Notes: generated by a model from the letters alone, not told the origin. DNA of 52,169 nt from Chloroflexota bacterium (GCA_005880615.1 VBID01000141.1:1-52169), one strand, 5' to 3'; positions 1 to 9,370 are shown, numbered from the stretch's first letter. A program made the numbers and translations.

Positions 1-1395
1 CAGCCGCTCGGACTTGTCGATGGAGACGGTGCCCACCAGGACCGGGCGGGCCTGCCGGTTGAGCTCCACGATCTCGTCCACGACCGCGTTGAACTTGGCG
101 GCCTCGTTCTTGTAGATGACGTCCGAGTTGTCGGTGCGGACCATGGGCCGGTGGGTCGGGATCACCAGCACCTCGAGCTTGTAGATCTTGTGGAATTCTT
201 CGGCCTCGGTCACCGCCGTCCCGGTCATCCCGGCCAGCTTGTGATACAGGCGGAAGAAATTCTGGAAGGTGATGGTGGCCAGCGTCTGGTTCTCCTGCTG
301 GACCTTGACGCCCTCCTTGGCCTCCACCGCCTGGTGCAGGCCGTCTGACCAGCGGCGGCCGGGCATCTGGCGGCCGGTGAACTCATCGACGATGATGACC
401 TCGCCGTCCTTCACGATGTAGTCGCGGTCGCGCTTGTGCAGGAGGGTGGCCTTGAGCGCCTGGTTGATCTGGTGCGCCTCCTCCACGTGCTCCAGCTCGT
501 ACACGTTCTTGATCCCGGTCCAGCGCTCGATCTTGGCGATCCCCTCTTCGGTGAGGGACGCCGATTTGGTCTTCTCTTCCATGGTGTAATCGCTCGGCGA
601 GAGCCGGGCGATCAGGCGGGCATACTGGTAGTACTTCTCGGTGGGGTCGTTGGCCTGGCCCGAGATGATGAGCGGCGTGCGCGCCTCGTCGATGAGGATG
701 CTGTCCACCTCGTCCACGATGGCGTAGTGCAGCGTCCGCTGCACGCACTGGGACAGGTCGACCGCCATGTTATCGCGCAGGTAGTCGAAGCCAAACTCAT
801 TGTTGGTGCCGTAGGTGATGTCGGCGGCGTACGCCTCCTGGCGGCTGATGGGCCGCAGGTGCTGCAGCCGCGAGTCGGGGTGGGTCTCGTCCAGGTAGTC
901 CGGGTCATACCGCAGCGACATCTCGTGGCCGATGACCGCCACCGACATGCCCAGCCGGTGATAGATGGGTCCGTTCCAGCCGGCGTCGCGGCGAGCCAGG
1001 TAGTCGTTGACCGTGACCAGGTGGGCGCCCTTGCCCTCCAGCGCATTGAGATACAGGGGCAGCACGGCCACCAGGGTCTTGCCTTCGCCGGTCTTCATCT
1101 CGGCAATCTGGCCGTGGTGCAGCACCATGCCCCCCACCAGCTGGACATCGAACGGGCGCAGCCCGATCGCCCGGCGGGAGGCCTCCCGGACCACGGCAAA
1201 GGCCTCCACCAGCAGGTCGTCCACCGTCTCGCCGGCTTCCAGCCGCTGGCGGAAGTCGGCCGTCTTGGCCTCCAGCTGAGCATCGGATAGCGCCTGGATC
1301 AGCGGCTCCAACTCGGTGATCTGGGCGGCCACCGCCAGATGGCGCTTGACCTCTTTGGCGTTCGGGTCCCCGAGGACCTTGGTGATAATGCTCAT
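1..1395 (-). CDS. secA: Preprotein translocase subunit SecA, N-terminal part (runs off the window start)
   Basis: Minus-strand translation from ATG at 1393-1395: [20 protein letters not shown]...[20 protein letters not shown]...[10 protein letters not shown]...[16 protein letters not shown]...[21 protein letters not shown]; SecA DEAD motor motifs. Confidence 0.95.
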   Translation of the reverse strand, partial: MSIITKVLGDPNAKEVKRHLAVAAQITELEPLIQALSDAQLEAKTADFRQRLEAGETVDDLLVEAFAVVREASRRAIGLRPFDVQLVGGMVLHHGQIAEMKTGEGKTLVAVLPLYLNALEGKGAHLVTVNDYLARRDAGWNGPIYHRLGMSVAVIGHEMSLRYDPDYLDETHPDSRLQHLRPISRQEAYAADITYGTNNEFGFDYLRDNMAVDLSQCVQRTLHYAIVDEVDSILIDEARTPLIISGQANDPTEKYYQYARLIARLSPSDYTMEEKTKSASLTEEGIAKIERWTGIKNVYELEHVEEAHQINQALKATLLHKRDRDYIVKDGEVIIVDEFTGRQMPGRRWSDGLHQAVEAKEGVKVQQENQTLATITFQNFFRLYHKLAGMTGTAVTEAEEFHKIYKLEVLVIPTHRPMVRTDNSDVIYKNEAAKFNAVVDEIVELNRQARPVLVGTVSIDKSERL

Positions 1396-1449
1396 AGGAA
1401 AAAGGACGCGAAGTTAGAATACCCGGCGGTAGCCGGGGCTAACCGCAGG

Positions 1450-1628
1450 AGCCCGGATCCACCGGTCAGGCGACGCAGATCGGGATGCGGGGCGTGCCGA
1501 GCCGAAGGAGGCGACGAGCACGGGAGGGAGCGCATCCGTCGATGCGTGACCGAGCGCGCGCAGGAGACGACGCCCGGATCGGCCGCCTCCGCGCCCGAGA
1601 TGCCAGCTTGATCCGGTGGATTCGGGCT
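1450..1628 (+). repeat. Interspersed element copy A (179 bp), between hpf and secA
   Basis: AGCCCGGATCCACCGG...CCGGTGGATTCGGGCT terminal inverted repeats; internal sequence shared with copies at 17083, 47065, 48324 and 49721; right end overlaps the hpf stop codon. Confidence 0.9.
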
Positions 1629-2164
1629 TAGCGCAGCGCCGCCTCGACCAGCCCCAGGCTGCCGTTGCGCCGCCGGTAGAGGATATTGACCTCCTGGCTG
1701 TCTTCGTTGAGGAAGACGAAGAAGCTGTGGCCCAGGTCGGTCATCTCGGTCTTGGCCTGCTCCTCCGAGATGGGCTGGAGGTGGAAGCGCTTGATCTTGG
1801 CCACCCCGTTGAGGCGCGTCTCGCTGGGGACCGCCGACTCGGCCTCTTCGGCCTTGCCCTTGCGCCGGCTGCGCAGCCGCTCCTTGTGCTGGCGGATCTG
1901 CCGGTCCATCTTGTCGACCACCAGGTCGACCGCCTCGTTCACGTGCTCCGACGCCTGGACCGCCTTCAGGATGGTGCCGTTGACGTGCACTACCAGGCGG
2001 GCCACCTTCATCGTTTCCAGGCTCTTGTTTTTTTCGGTGGCGAGTTCCATGCGAGCTTCCATGATCTGGTCGAAGTGCCGGGTGAGCTTCTCCAGCTTGC
2101 CCTGGGCGTAGGCCCTCATCCGGGGATCGGCGGCCGCCTTCTTGGCCTGAATCAAGACCTTCAT
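1628..2164 (-). CDS. hpf: Ribosome hibernation promoting factor, long form (HPF/RaiA family)
   Basis: MKVLIQAKKAAADPRMRAYAQGKLEKLTRHFDQIMEARMELATEKN...; C-terminal EEAKTEMTDLGHSFFVFLNEDSQEVNILYRRRNGSLGLV. Confidence 0.9.
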   Translation of the reverse strand: MKVLIQAKKAAADPRMRAYAQGKLEKLTRHFDQIMEARMELATEKNKSLETMKVARLVVHVNGTILKAVQASEHVNEAVDLVVDKMDRQIRQHKERLRSRRKGKAEEAESAVPSETRLNGVAKIKRFHLQPISEEQAKTEMTDLGHSFFVFLNEDSQEVNILYRRRNGSLGLVEAALR

Positions 2165-2221
2165 CTGCGCAGCCTCCCGCAGTGAGATCTGGTCGCGTCC
2201 GTGTGCTCACAGTATAGATAC

Positions 2222-2325
2222 CGGGGGGCAGATCCCCCCGTCTTCGGCGGCGTCAAGACTCGCTCGCACCGGCTCGCTCCTGTGTCTTGACCCCGCCGGA
2301 TCGTCGTGCTGATGCACGCCGATCC
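2222..2325. promoter_or_regulatory. Series of hairpins between the 35-aa ORF and hpf
   Basis: CGGGGGG-cagat-CCCCCCG (2222-2240); GTCAAGAC...GTCTTGAC (2252-2291); GGATC-gt-CGTGC-tgat-GCACG-cc-GATCC (2298-2325). Confidence 0.5.
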
Positions 2326-2362
2326 CCCCCTCGGCCGAAAGGCCGTTCCGGCCCCGGGCCGC

Positions 2363-2470
2363 CTAGGCAACGACGGGTTGCTGGCTCAGGACCATGATCC
2401 CGCTCACCAGCAGGCTGGCGGCGGCGGTGCGAAGGACTGCCAGCAGGGCGCCCAGCGGCCGCCGGCTCAT
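2363..2470 (-). CDS. 35-aa putative single-pass membrane protein, overlapping the cpaF-like stop codon
   Basis: MSRRPLGALLAVLRTAAASLLVSGIMVLSQQPVVA; ATGA overlap with the stop of the upstream CpaF-like gene at 2467-2470; one hydrophobic stretch. Confidence 0.4.
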   Translation of the reverse strand: MSRRPLGALLAVLRTAAASLLVSGIMVLSQQPVVA

Positions 2471-3630
2471 GCCGCGCGGCGTTCCGGCCCGCCCTGGCCA
2501 CTCTCGCCGGCCCGGCGGTCTGGGAAGACCCGTGACAGCTCCGGTGGGATCGGCACGCCGGCGGCGAACAGCTTGTCCATGATGTGCGGCCGGATCCCGG
2601 TGGGACGGAACACGCCTTTGATGTTGCCCTGCTTGTCCACCCCATGGGACTCGAACAGGAAGATCTCTTGCATGGTGATGGTGTCGCCTTCCATGCCGGT
2701 GATCTCGGTGATGCTGGTGACCTTGCGACCGCCGTCCCGCATCCGGGACAGCTGGACGATCAGGTCGACGGCGGAGGCCACCTGCTGCCGGATGGCCCGC
2801 ATGGGGAGGTCGATGCCGGCCATCAGCACCATCGTCTCCAGCCGGGACAGCGCATCGCGAGTGCTGTTGGCATGGAGGGTGGTCAACGATCCATCGTGGC
2901 CGGTGTTCATGGCCTGCAACATGTCCAGGGCCTCGCCGGCACGACACTCGCCAACCACGATCCGATCGGGGCGCATACGGAGGGAGTTGATGACCAGGTC
3001 GCGGATGGCGACCCGATGCTCCCCGTTGAGGTCGGGCGGCCGCGATTCCATGCGGCAGACGTGCTCCTGATGGAGCTGGAGCTCGGCCGCATCCTCAATG
3101 GTCACGATCCGTTCGTCCGTCGGGATGAACGACGAGCAGACGTTGAGCAGGGTGGTCTTCCCGGTACCGGTCCCGCCCGAGATGAGCAGGTTGGCGCGGG
3201 CCATGACGCAGGCTTTCAGGAAGCCGACCGCCTCCGGGCTGATGGTGCCAAAGTTGACCAGGTCCTCGGCCTGATACGGGTCCCGCGAGAACTTTCGGAT
3301 GGTCAGCATGGGGCCGTCGAGGGCAATCGGGGCAATGACGGCGTTCACCCGGGAGCCGTCCAGCAACCGGGCATCGACCATCGGGGTGCGGAAGTCGATC
3401 CGCCGGCCGACCGCGGAGACGATGAAGTCGATGACCCGCAGCAGGTGGTTCTCATCGTCGAACTTCCGGTCCGTGAGCAGGATCTTGCCGGCCCGTTCGA
3501 CGTAGATGTTTTCGGGTCCGTTGACCATGACTTCGGTCAGACTCTGGTCGAGAACGAGGTCGCGGATGGGGCCCAGCGCGTCGTAATAGCGCTGCAGCTC
3601 ATCGTGCGAAACCTCCGAGGCGTTGACCAT
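2467..3630 (-). CDS. CpaF/TadA-type secretion/pilus ATPase (first paralogue)
   Basis: MVNASEVSHDELQRYYDALGPIRDLVLDQSLTEVMVNGPENIYVE...ISGGTGTGKTTLLNVCSSFIP...RPDRIVVGECRAGEALDMLQAMNTGHDGSLTTLHANS; start chosen at the ATG overlapping the comF stop rather than the longer ORF. Confidence 0.9.
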   Translation of the reverse strand: MVNASEVSHDELQRYYDALGPIRDLVLDQSLTEVMVNGPENIYVERAGKILLTDRKFDDENHLLRVIDFIVSAVGRRIDFRTPMVDARLLDGSRVNAVIAPIALDGPMLTIRKFSRDPYQAEDLVNFGTISPEAVGFLKACVMARANLLISGGTGTGKTTLLNVCSSFIPTDERIVTIEDAAELQLHQEHVCRMESRPPDLNGEHRVAIRDLVINSLRMRPDRIVVGECRAGEALDMLQAMNTGHDGSLTTLHANSTRDALSRLETMVLMAGIDLPMRAIRQQVASAVDLIVQLSRMRDGGRKVTSITEITGMEGDTITMQEIFLFESHGVDKQGNIKGVFRPTGIRPHIMDKLFAAGVPIPPELSRVFPDRRAGESGQGGPERRAA

Positions 3631-4406
3631 CAGGTGTGCTCTCCTTGAACAGGAGTCTCGGGCAGGCGAACTCTGCCCGATGTAACGAGCCCACCCGGCA
3701 AAGTTTGCACCGGCGCGACAGCCAGGACCAGGTAGCCCGAGAACCGCCCACCGACGTCGGCGAGAGCCTGGGCGGCCGCCTGGAGCGTGGCCCCGGTGGT
3801 GGCGACGTCGTCCACCAGGGCCAGCCCGGGCGGAGGCGGATTCGGGGCGGCCCAGCGGAAGGCGCCGGCCACGTTGCCCTGACGCGCCGCCTGATCCAGT
3901 CCCACCTGCGGCGGTGTATCCCGGTCGCGGGTCAGGCCGGCCTGCAGCGGGAGGCCCAGTCGGGGCGCCAGGCACCGGGCCAGCCGTTCCGCCTGGTTGA
4001 ATCCGCGGGCCCGCTGCCGGGCCGGGTGCAGGGGAATGAATGTGAGCCCGGTGGGGCGGATGCTGGCCGCCTGCACGGCGCCTGCCAGGTGGCCGGCCAG
4101 GGCGGCGGCCAGCTGGGGCCGGCCGCGATATTTATAGGTGTGGATGGCGTGTTGCCAGGCGCCCTCCAGCCGCCCGGCGGCGATCAACGGGGTGCCGTCC
4201 AACCACGCGATCGGGAGCGGGCGGACGCTGGCGGCACACGCCGGGCACCAGCCTGACCCGGGCTCTCGGCAGCCCGCGCATCGCGGGGGAAACAGCAGGT
4301 CGAGCAGCGCCGCGCTCAGGCCGAGAGCGCCAGGCGGTCCCCCCGCTCCAGGTGCAGCCGCTTGGCAGTCCCGGCGGGGAGCTCGGCCACCCGGTCCGCT
4401 TTCCAC
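3630..4406 (-). CDS. comF: ComF family phosphoribosyltransferase (start codon uncertain)
   Basis: PPRCAGCREPGSGWCPACAA four-cysteine motif; PRTase motif LALVDDVATTGATLQAAAQAL; RGFNQAERLA. Confidence 0.85.
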   Translation of the reverse strand: MESGPGGRAPRRDCQAAAPGAGGPPGALGLSAALLDLLFPPRCAGCREPGSGWCPACAASVRPLPIAWLDGTPLIAAGRLEGAWQHAIHTYKYRGRPQLAAALAGHLAGAVQAASIRPTGLTFIPLHPARQRARGFNQAERLARCLAPRLGLPLQAGLTRDRDTPPQVGLDQAARQGNVAGAFRWAAPNPPPPGLALVDDVATTGATLQAAAQALADVGGRFSGYLVLAVAPVQTLPGGLVTSGRVRLPETPVQGEHT

Positions 4407-4660
4407 ACGAGCGGGATTAGCCCAATCCAGGGGAGCAGCCGGTGATAGACCTTGACCACCGTATTCGACTTGTCCAGGAACACGGCATCGATGGGAAAGC
4501 GCATGAACATCATGTGGATGCCATTGCAGCGATAGATCAACAAGCCCCCGCCGGCCGGGATGGAGCGCCGGAACATCAGGCCCATCCCCTGGGTGTAGAG
4601 ATTGGTGGCCTCTTCCAGCGGCTGGGCGACGATGGTCCCGTCGGTCTTAGTTAGGCGCAA
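4316..4660 (-). CDS. DUF192 family protein
   Basis: MGLMFRRSIPAGGGLLIYRCNGIHMMFMRFPIDAVFLDKSNTVVKVYHRLLPW is typical of DUF192. Confidence 0.85.
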   Translation of the reverse strand: MRLTKTDGTIVAQPLEEATNLYTQGMGLMFRRSIPAGGGLLIYRCNGIHMMFMRFPIDAVFLDKSNTVVKVYHRLLPWIGLIPLVWKADRVAELPAGTAKRLHLERGDRLALSA

Positions 4661-4706
4661 AACTTCTCCCTTGAATCATACCGCACGGGCCGCGCCGGAC
4701 GAAAGC

Positions 4707-5630
4707 TTATTTGTGCTGGAAGGTATGGATGATGATGATGACGGCCGGGCCCATCAGGACGATGAACAGGGTTGGGAAGATGCACCCGATCATCGGGAAC
4801 AACATCTTCAGGGGTGCCTGGGCCGCCTGCTCTTCCGCCCGCTGCCGGCGCCGGCGGCGCATTTCCTCGGACTGGATGCGCAGCACTTTCGCGATCCCCA
4901 CGCCGAGCTGTTCAGACTGGATGAGGGCCTGGGTGAAGGTATGCAGTTCTTCCACTCCCGAACGCCGCCCCATCTCGTCCAGCGCCTCCAAGCGCGGCCG
5001 GCCCAGTCGGATCTCGTTCAGCACCTGGGCGAACTCATCGGTGAGCGAGTTGTGGAACTTCTCGATCAGGCGGCCGATGGCGGCGTCGAAGCCCAGCCCG
5101 GCCTCCACCGAGATGGTCAGCAGGTCCAGGGCGTTGGGGAGAGCCAGCCGCAGCTCTTTCTGGCGGCCCTTCATCTTGCCGTTGAGCCAGACATCGGGCA
5201 TATAGCGGCCCAGGGCGCCCGCCGCCACCACCAGCGCGGCCTGGACTGGCAGCTTGATCCCCAGGACAAGGGTGAACCACAGCCCCAGGGTGCCGAAGAC
5301 CAGCAGGGCAATCACCTTGAGCACTTCGAAGGCGTTGACACTGAGGCCGTACGGACGGCCGGCCAGGTTCAGCTTGTTCTGCATCACGACCTGCCGGTTC
5401 TTGGCCATCCGGGAGGTGAGCAGGGACCCGAGCCGGTCCAGGGCCGGCCTGACGAACCGTTCGGTGAACGGCAGCGACAGCTCGATCTCATCGAGGGTGA
5501 GGTTGTGATCCCGATACTGCGACAGGCGCTCGGCAATCAGGTCGGCGCGGGGCTTGGCCGTGACAGCCTGGAAAAAGATCAGGACTCCGCCAAACGCCAC
5601 GATCCCGAAGATGACTTGGAAAATATTCAA
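4707..5630 (-). CDS. TadC-like type II secretion F family protein
   Basis: GRYMPDVWLNGKMKGRQKELRLALPNALDLLTISVEAGLGFDAAIGRLIEKF...; TTG start inferred because the ORF upstream of it overlaps tadB. Confidence 0.85.
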   Translation of the reverse strand: MNIFQVIFGIVAFGGVLIFFQAVTAKPRADLIAERLSQYRDHNLTLDEIELSLPFTERFVRPALDRLGSLLTSRMAKNRQVVMQNKLNLAGRPYGLSVNAFEVLKVIALLVFGTLGLWFTLVLGIKLPVQAALVVAAGALGRYMPDVWLNGKMKGRQKELRLALPNALDLLTISVEAGLGFDAAIGRLIEKFHNSLTDEFAQVLNEIRLGRPRLEALDEMGRRSGVEELHTFTQALIQSEQLGVGIAKVLRIQSEEMRRRRRQRAEEQAAQAPLKMLFPMIGCIFPTLFIVLMGPAVIIIIHTFQHK

Positions 5631-5638
5631 GGCTACAC

Positions 5639-6580
5639 CTATACCTCGATGTTTGTGATCTTGCTGATGATGCCGTAGCCGATCGCGATCGAGATGAGAC
5701 CGATGCCGATCAGGACATAGCCCAGCCACTCATGGAAGAGGGGCGTGATATAGCTCGGGCTGATGAAGGTCAGGACGAGCGCCAGCGCGAAGGGCAGACC
5801 GGTGATGATGTAGCCCGATGCGCGGGCCTGGGCGGTGAGGGTGCGGATCTCGCCCTGGATCCGGATCCGTTCGCGGATGGTGAAGGCGATGGTGTCCAGG
5901 ATTTCGGCCAGGTTGCCGCCGACCACCCGGTGGATCTGGACGGCGGTGACCATCAGGTCAAAGTCCTCGCTCTCGATGCGCTTGACCATGTGCTGCAGGG
6001 CGTCGTCCACGGCCACGCCCAGGTTCATCTCGCGGACGGCGCGGCCGAACTCATCGGCCATGGGTGGCGAGGAGCTCTTGGCGATGGTCGCCATGGCCTG
6101 GGCGAAGGAGTAGCCGGCCTTGAGCGCGTTCGAGAGCAGGACGATGGTGTCGCCCAGCTGGTTGTTGAACGCCTTCAGCCGGCGCCGCTGCCGAAACTTC
6201 AGATAGAAACCGGGGCCGAAGTACCCGACCGGGATCCCGAACACGGCCAGGAACACGTTGTGGAAGCGCAGGTAGATGACCAGCACCAGCACCACGATGA
6301 GGCCAATGACCAGGATCACGTACTCCGAGACGCGCAGCTTGAGGTCGGCCCGCATGAGCTCATCGGCCAACCCCGACGTCCGACCGCCTTTGCGCGTCAG
6401 GCGCTTGTTGAAGCCCTCCAGCATGCCGTCTACCAGGCCGCCCTTGCCCGAGCCGCCGGCCGCGGGATTGTAGGCATCCATGTGCAGGTCTGGGTCCGAG
6501 GAACCCCGGTTGGCCGCCAGCCCCATGAAGATGATCAGGACGCCAACCGCTGCCGCCAGGCCGATGAAGATGGTGGTCAC
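5639..6580 (-). CDS. TadB-like type II secretion F family protein
   Basis: FNNQLGDTIVLLSNALKAGYSFAQAMATIAKSSSPPMADEFGRAVREMNLGVAVDDALQHMVKRIESEDFDLMVTAVQIHRVVGGNLAEILDTIAFTIRERIRIQGEIRTLTAQARASGYI. Confidence 0.9.
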   Translation of the reverse strand: MTTIFIGLAAAVGVLIIFMGLAANRGSSDPDLHMDAYNPAAGGSGKGGLVDGMLEGFNKRLTRKGGRTSGLADELMRADLKLRVSEYVILVIGLIVVLVLVIYLRFHNVFLAVFGIPVGYFGPGFYLKFRQRRRLKAFNNQLGDTIVLLSNALKAGYSFAQAMATIAKSSSPPMADEFGRAVREMNLGVAVDDALQHMVKRIESEDFDLMVTAVQIHRVVGGNLAEILDTIAFTIRERIRIQGEIRTLTAQARASGYIITGLPFALALVLTFISPSYITPLFHEWLGYVLIGIGLISIAIGYGIISKITNIEV

Positions 6581-8011
6581 CTAGGCGCCTCCTTTTCCGG
6601 CGGGATCCGGCACCGGCTTGAACAAGTCCTTGGACACGCCCTCGCCGGACGATTGCATGTGGTCGAAATACTTGGGCATAATGCCGGTGGGCGTGAAGTA
6701 GCCCTGCACCCTGCCGTCTTCGCCTACGCCGGTTTGCTTGAACACAAAAATGTCCTGCGTTTTAATCTGGTCGCCGTGCAGTCCGATGACTTCACTGATG
6801 GCGATGACCTTTCGCTGACCATCTCGAAGGCGGCTCTGCTGCACGATGACGTTTATGGCGGAGCTGATCTGCTCCCGGATGGCCCGAGACGGCAACTCGG
6901 CTCCCGCCATTAACACCAACGTTTCCAGGCGGTTCAAACTGTCATGTGGCGAGTTGGCGTGGATGGTCGTTAACGATCCGTCATGACCGGTGTTCATGGC
7001 CTGGAGCATGTCCAGGGCCTCGCCCCCGCGACACTCGCCGACCACGATCCGATCTGGCCGCATACGAAGGGCGTTGACGACCAGGTCGCGGATCGCGATC
7101 CGCCCCCGGCCCTCGACGTTGGCGGGTCGTGACTCAAGTGTTACAACGTGGTCCTGGTTCAGCTGGAGCTCGGCCGCGTCCTCCACGGTCACGATCCGCT
7201 CTTCCTCCGGGATGAAACTGGAGAGGACGTTGAGGGTGGTGGTCTTGCCGGAGCCGGTCCCTCCGGAGACCAGGATGTTCAGGCGGGACCGCACGGCGGC
7301 CCGGCAGAAATTCGCCATGGGCTCGGTGATCGTCCCGAATTTGATCAGGTCGTTGATCATGTAGGGCGTTTTGGAGAACTTCCGGATGGTCAGGATGGCG
7401 CCGTTCAACGCCAGCGGCGGGATGATGACATTGACACGGGACCCGTCCTTGAGCCGAGCGTCCACCATGGGCGAGCTCTCATCGATCCGCCGGCCGATGG
7501 TGGACACGATCCGATCGATGACTCGGCGCAGCTGCGAATCACTTTCGAACTGGATGCTGCTCAGGGTGAGCTTGCCCTTCTGTTCGACGAACACCTGGTT
7601 GGGGCCGTTCACCATGATTTCGGTGATGGCCGGATCATTCACCAGCGACTCGATGGGGCCCAGCCCCAGGAAGTCGTGCAGCACGGAGTCCTGCAGCTTC
7701 TGCTTTTCGAGCTTGGTCATGGTCAGCCCCAGCTCGGCCACCACGGCATCGAGCAGCTCCACGATGCGGGCGGCCGTCTCGTCCTGGCTCTGCTCCTCGG
7801 TCTGGTCGATCTCCTCGATCAGGCGGGCCTGGAGTCGGACCTTGACGCGCTCCGTGGTCTGCTCGAAGGGAGTCCGGGGCCGAGCCGACGCCGTATTCAT
7901 CCGGCCCTGCGGGGGCCGGGCCGCCGCCTGGCCGGCCTGGGGCACGTAGGCCCCTTCCGGCAGGCTGGGGTCGGGCCCCTGCTGCTTCTGAACCCGATCC
8001 AGGAGGGACAC
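6581..8011 (-). CDS. cpaF: CpaF/TadA-type pilus ATPase (second paralogue)
   Basis: DPAITEIMVNGPNQVFVEQKGKLTLSSIQFE...VSGGTGSGKTTTLNVLSSFIPEEERIVTVEDAAELQLNQDHVVTLE...VGECRGGEALDMLQAMNTGHDGSLTTIHANSPHD. Confidence 0.93.
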   Translation of the reverse strand: MSLLDRVQKQQGPDPSLPEGAYVPQAGQAAARPPQGRMNTASARPRTPFEQTTERVKVRLQARLIEEIDQTEEQSQDETAARIVELLDAVVAELGLTMTKLEKQKLQDSVLHDFLGLGPIESLVNDPAITEIMVNGPNQVFVEQKGKLTLSSIQFESDSQLRRVIDRIVSTIGRRIDESSPMVDARLKDGSRVNVIIPPLALNGAILTIRKFSKTPYMINDLIKFGTITEPMANFCRAAVRSRLNILVSGGTGSGKTTTLNVLSSFIPEEERIVTVEDAAELQLNQDHVVTLESRPANVEGRGRIAIRDLVVNALRMRPDRIVVGECRGGEALDMLQAMNTGHDGSLTTIHANSPHDSLNRLETLVLMAGAELPSRAIREQISSAINVIVQQSRLRDGQRKVIAISEVIGLHGDQIKTQDIFVFKQTGVGEDGRVQGYFTPTGIMPKYFDHMQSSGEGVSKDLFKPVPDPAGKGGA

Positions 8012-8113
8012 GGCTAGACCCGGCCCTGGCCATTACTACGCCCTGTGGTCGACCACTGGACGGAGCGTGACCTTTGAGAGCGGGCGGGGATGCGGAAAGT
8101 GGGGTGCATAGGT

Positions 8114-9370
8114 CTATCGCCGGGCGAAGAGGCCCTTCTTTTGCTTTTTGTCGATGACCTCGACTTCTTTGACGGGGGCGGTGGGCAGCATCTTGCCGAC
8201 CAGCTCCCGGATCCGCTGGCTGATTTCCGACTCCGGGTGGGTGGTCACAAACGGGTTGCCCCGGTTGATGGAGTTGATCACCAGCTTGGCATCGTTGGGG
8301 ATCTGGGCCGTGATCGGGAAGCGCAGGTTGGCTTCCACGCTTTCCTTGTTGAACTCCGAGTGCGCGTCCGATTTGTTCAACAGCAGGATGACCCGGTCGG
8401 GAGAGACGGACAGGGAGTCGAAGATTTTCAGGGCCAGCTTGGTGTCCTTGATGGCCGGGATGCTCAGTGACGTCACCACCACGATCCGGTCGGCGTGGTC
8501 GAGCACTTCCAGGTTGATTTCCCCCAGGTGGGTCCCGGAGTCGACGATGATGAAGTCGAAGATCTTCCGCATCTCGGCAAAGATCTTCCGGATATGGTCG
8601 ACGGTGACCAGATCCGCCAGCTCGGGGCTGATGGGCGAGAGCAGGACTTTGACCCCGAAGGGCCCCTCCACCATGACTTCGCGAATGAAGTCCGGGTCCA
8701 TATGCTCGATGTTTTCGACCAGGTCGGTGATCCCCTGCGAGTGGTCCAGGTTCAGGAGCACCCCGATGTCGCCAAACTGGAGATCCAGATCGACCAGGGC
8801 CACCCGGGCCTTGGTCTCTTTGGCCATCGACACCGCCAGGTTGGCCGCGATCAACGACTTGCCCACCCCGCCCTTGCCCGAGTAGAAGAAGATGACCTGG
8901 CTCTGATCGGCGCGTGGCCGGGCGGCTTCGGCGGGGGCGGCGCCGCCGGCCGCGGCGGCCGGGGCCTTGGCCATGAACGACTCTTTCTTTTGCTCGAGCT
9001 GGTACACCCGCCGGATGCTGGCGATCAGCTCGTCGCCGGAGAACGGCTTGATGAGGAACTCCCGGGCGCCCGATTGCATCGCCCGCCGCAGGTAGTCGCG
9101 CTCTCCCTGGACGGACATGATGATGACCGGCGAGTTGGGAATTTCCTGGGCCAGGATCTCGGTGGCCTGGATGCCGTCCATGATGGGCATGTTGACGTCC
9201 ATCAGGACGATGTCCGGGGCGGACTTCTTGGACAGGTCGATGGCTTCCTTGCCGTTGGTGGCCGTGCCGACGACCTGGATGTCGGGCTCGAAGGAGAGTA
9301 GTTTCTGCAGGTTGTCCAGCGTGCTCGGGATGTCGTCGACGATCAGGACCTTGATCAGCCCGTCGCTCAT
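8114..9370 (-). CDS. CpaE/TadZ-like protein: N-terminal receiver domain plus MinD/ParA-like ATPase
   Basis: Receiver VLIVDDIPSTLDNLQKLL...DIVLMDVNMPIMDG...VIIMSVQG...REFLIKPF; ATPase FFYSGKGGVGKSLIAANLAVSMA...VALVDLDLQFGDIGVLLNL. Confidence 0.9.
   Translation of the reverse strand: MSDGLIKVLIVDDIPSTLDNLQKLLSFEPDIQVVGTATNGKEAIDLSKKSAPDIVLMDVNMPIMDGIQATEILAQEIPNSPVIIMSVQGERDYLRRAMQSGAREFLIKPFSGDELIASIRRVYQLEQKKESFMAKAPAAAAGGAAPAEAARPRADQSQVIFFYSGKGGVGKSLIAANLAVSMAKETKARVALVDLDLQFGDIGVLLNLDHSQGITDLVENIEHMDPDFIREVMVEGPFGVKVLLSPISPELADLVTVDHIRKIFAEMRKIFDFIIVDSGTHLGEINLEVLDHADRIVVVTSLSIPAIKDTKLALKIFDSLSVSPDRVILLLNKSDAHSEFNKESVEANLRFPITAQIPNDAKLVINSINRGNPFVTTHPESEISQRIRELVGKMLPTAPVKEVEVIDKKQKKGLFARR

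Noticed and set aside
3631-3975. N-terminal extension of the first CpaF ORF (start at 3975)
   Set aside because: Extension overlaps comF in another frame; the ATG at 3630 overlaps the comF stop and matches the family start.
4602-6913. Long plus-strand ORFs opposite tadC/tadB (4602-5678, 5732-6913)
   Set aside because: Mirror ORFs from GC3 bias; translations are low-complexity (H/D/Q/E-rich) with no recognisable domain, while the minus strand encodes clear TadB/TadC.
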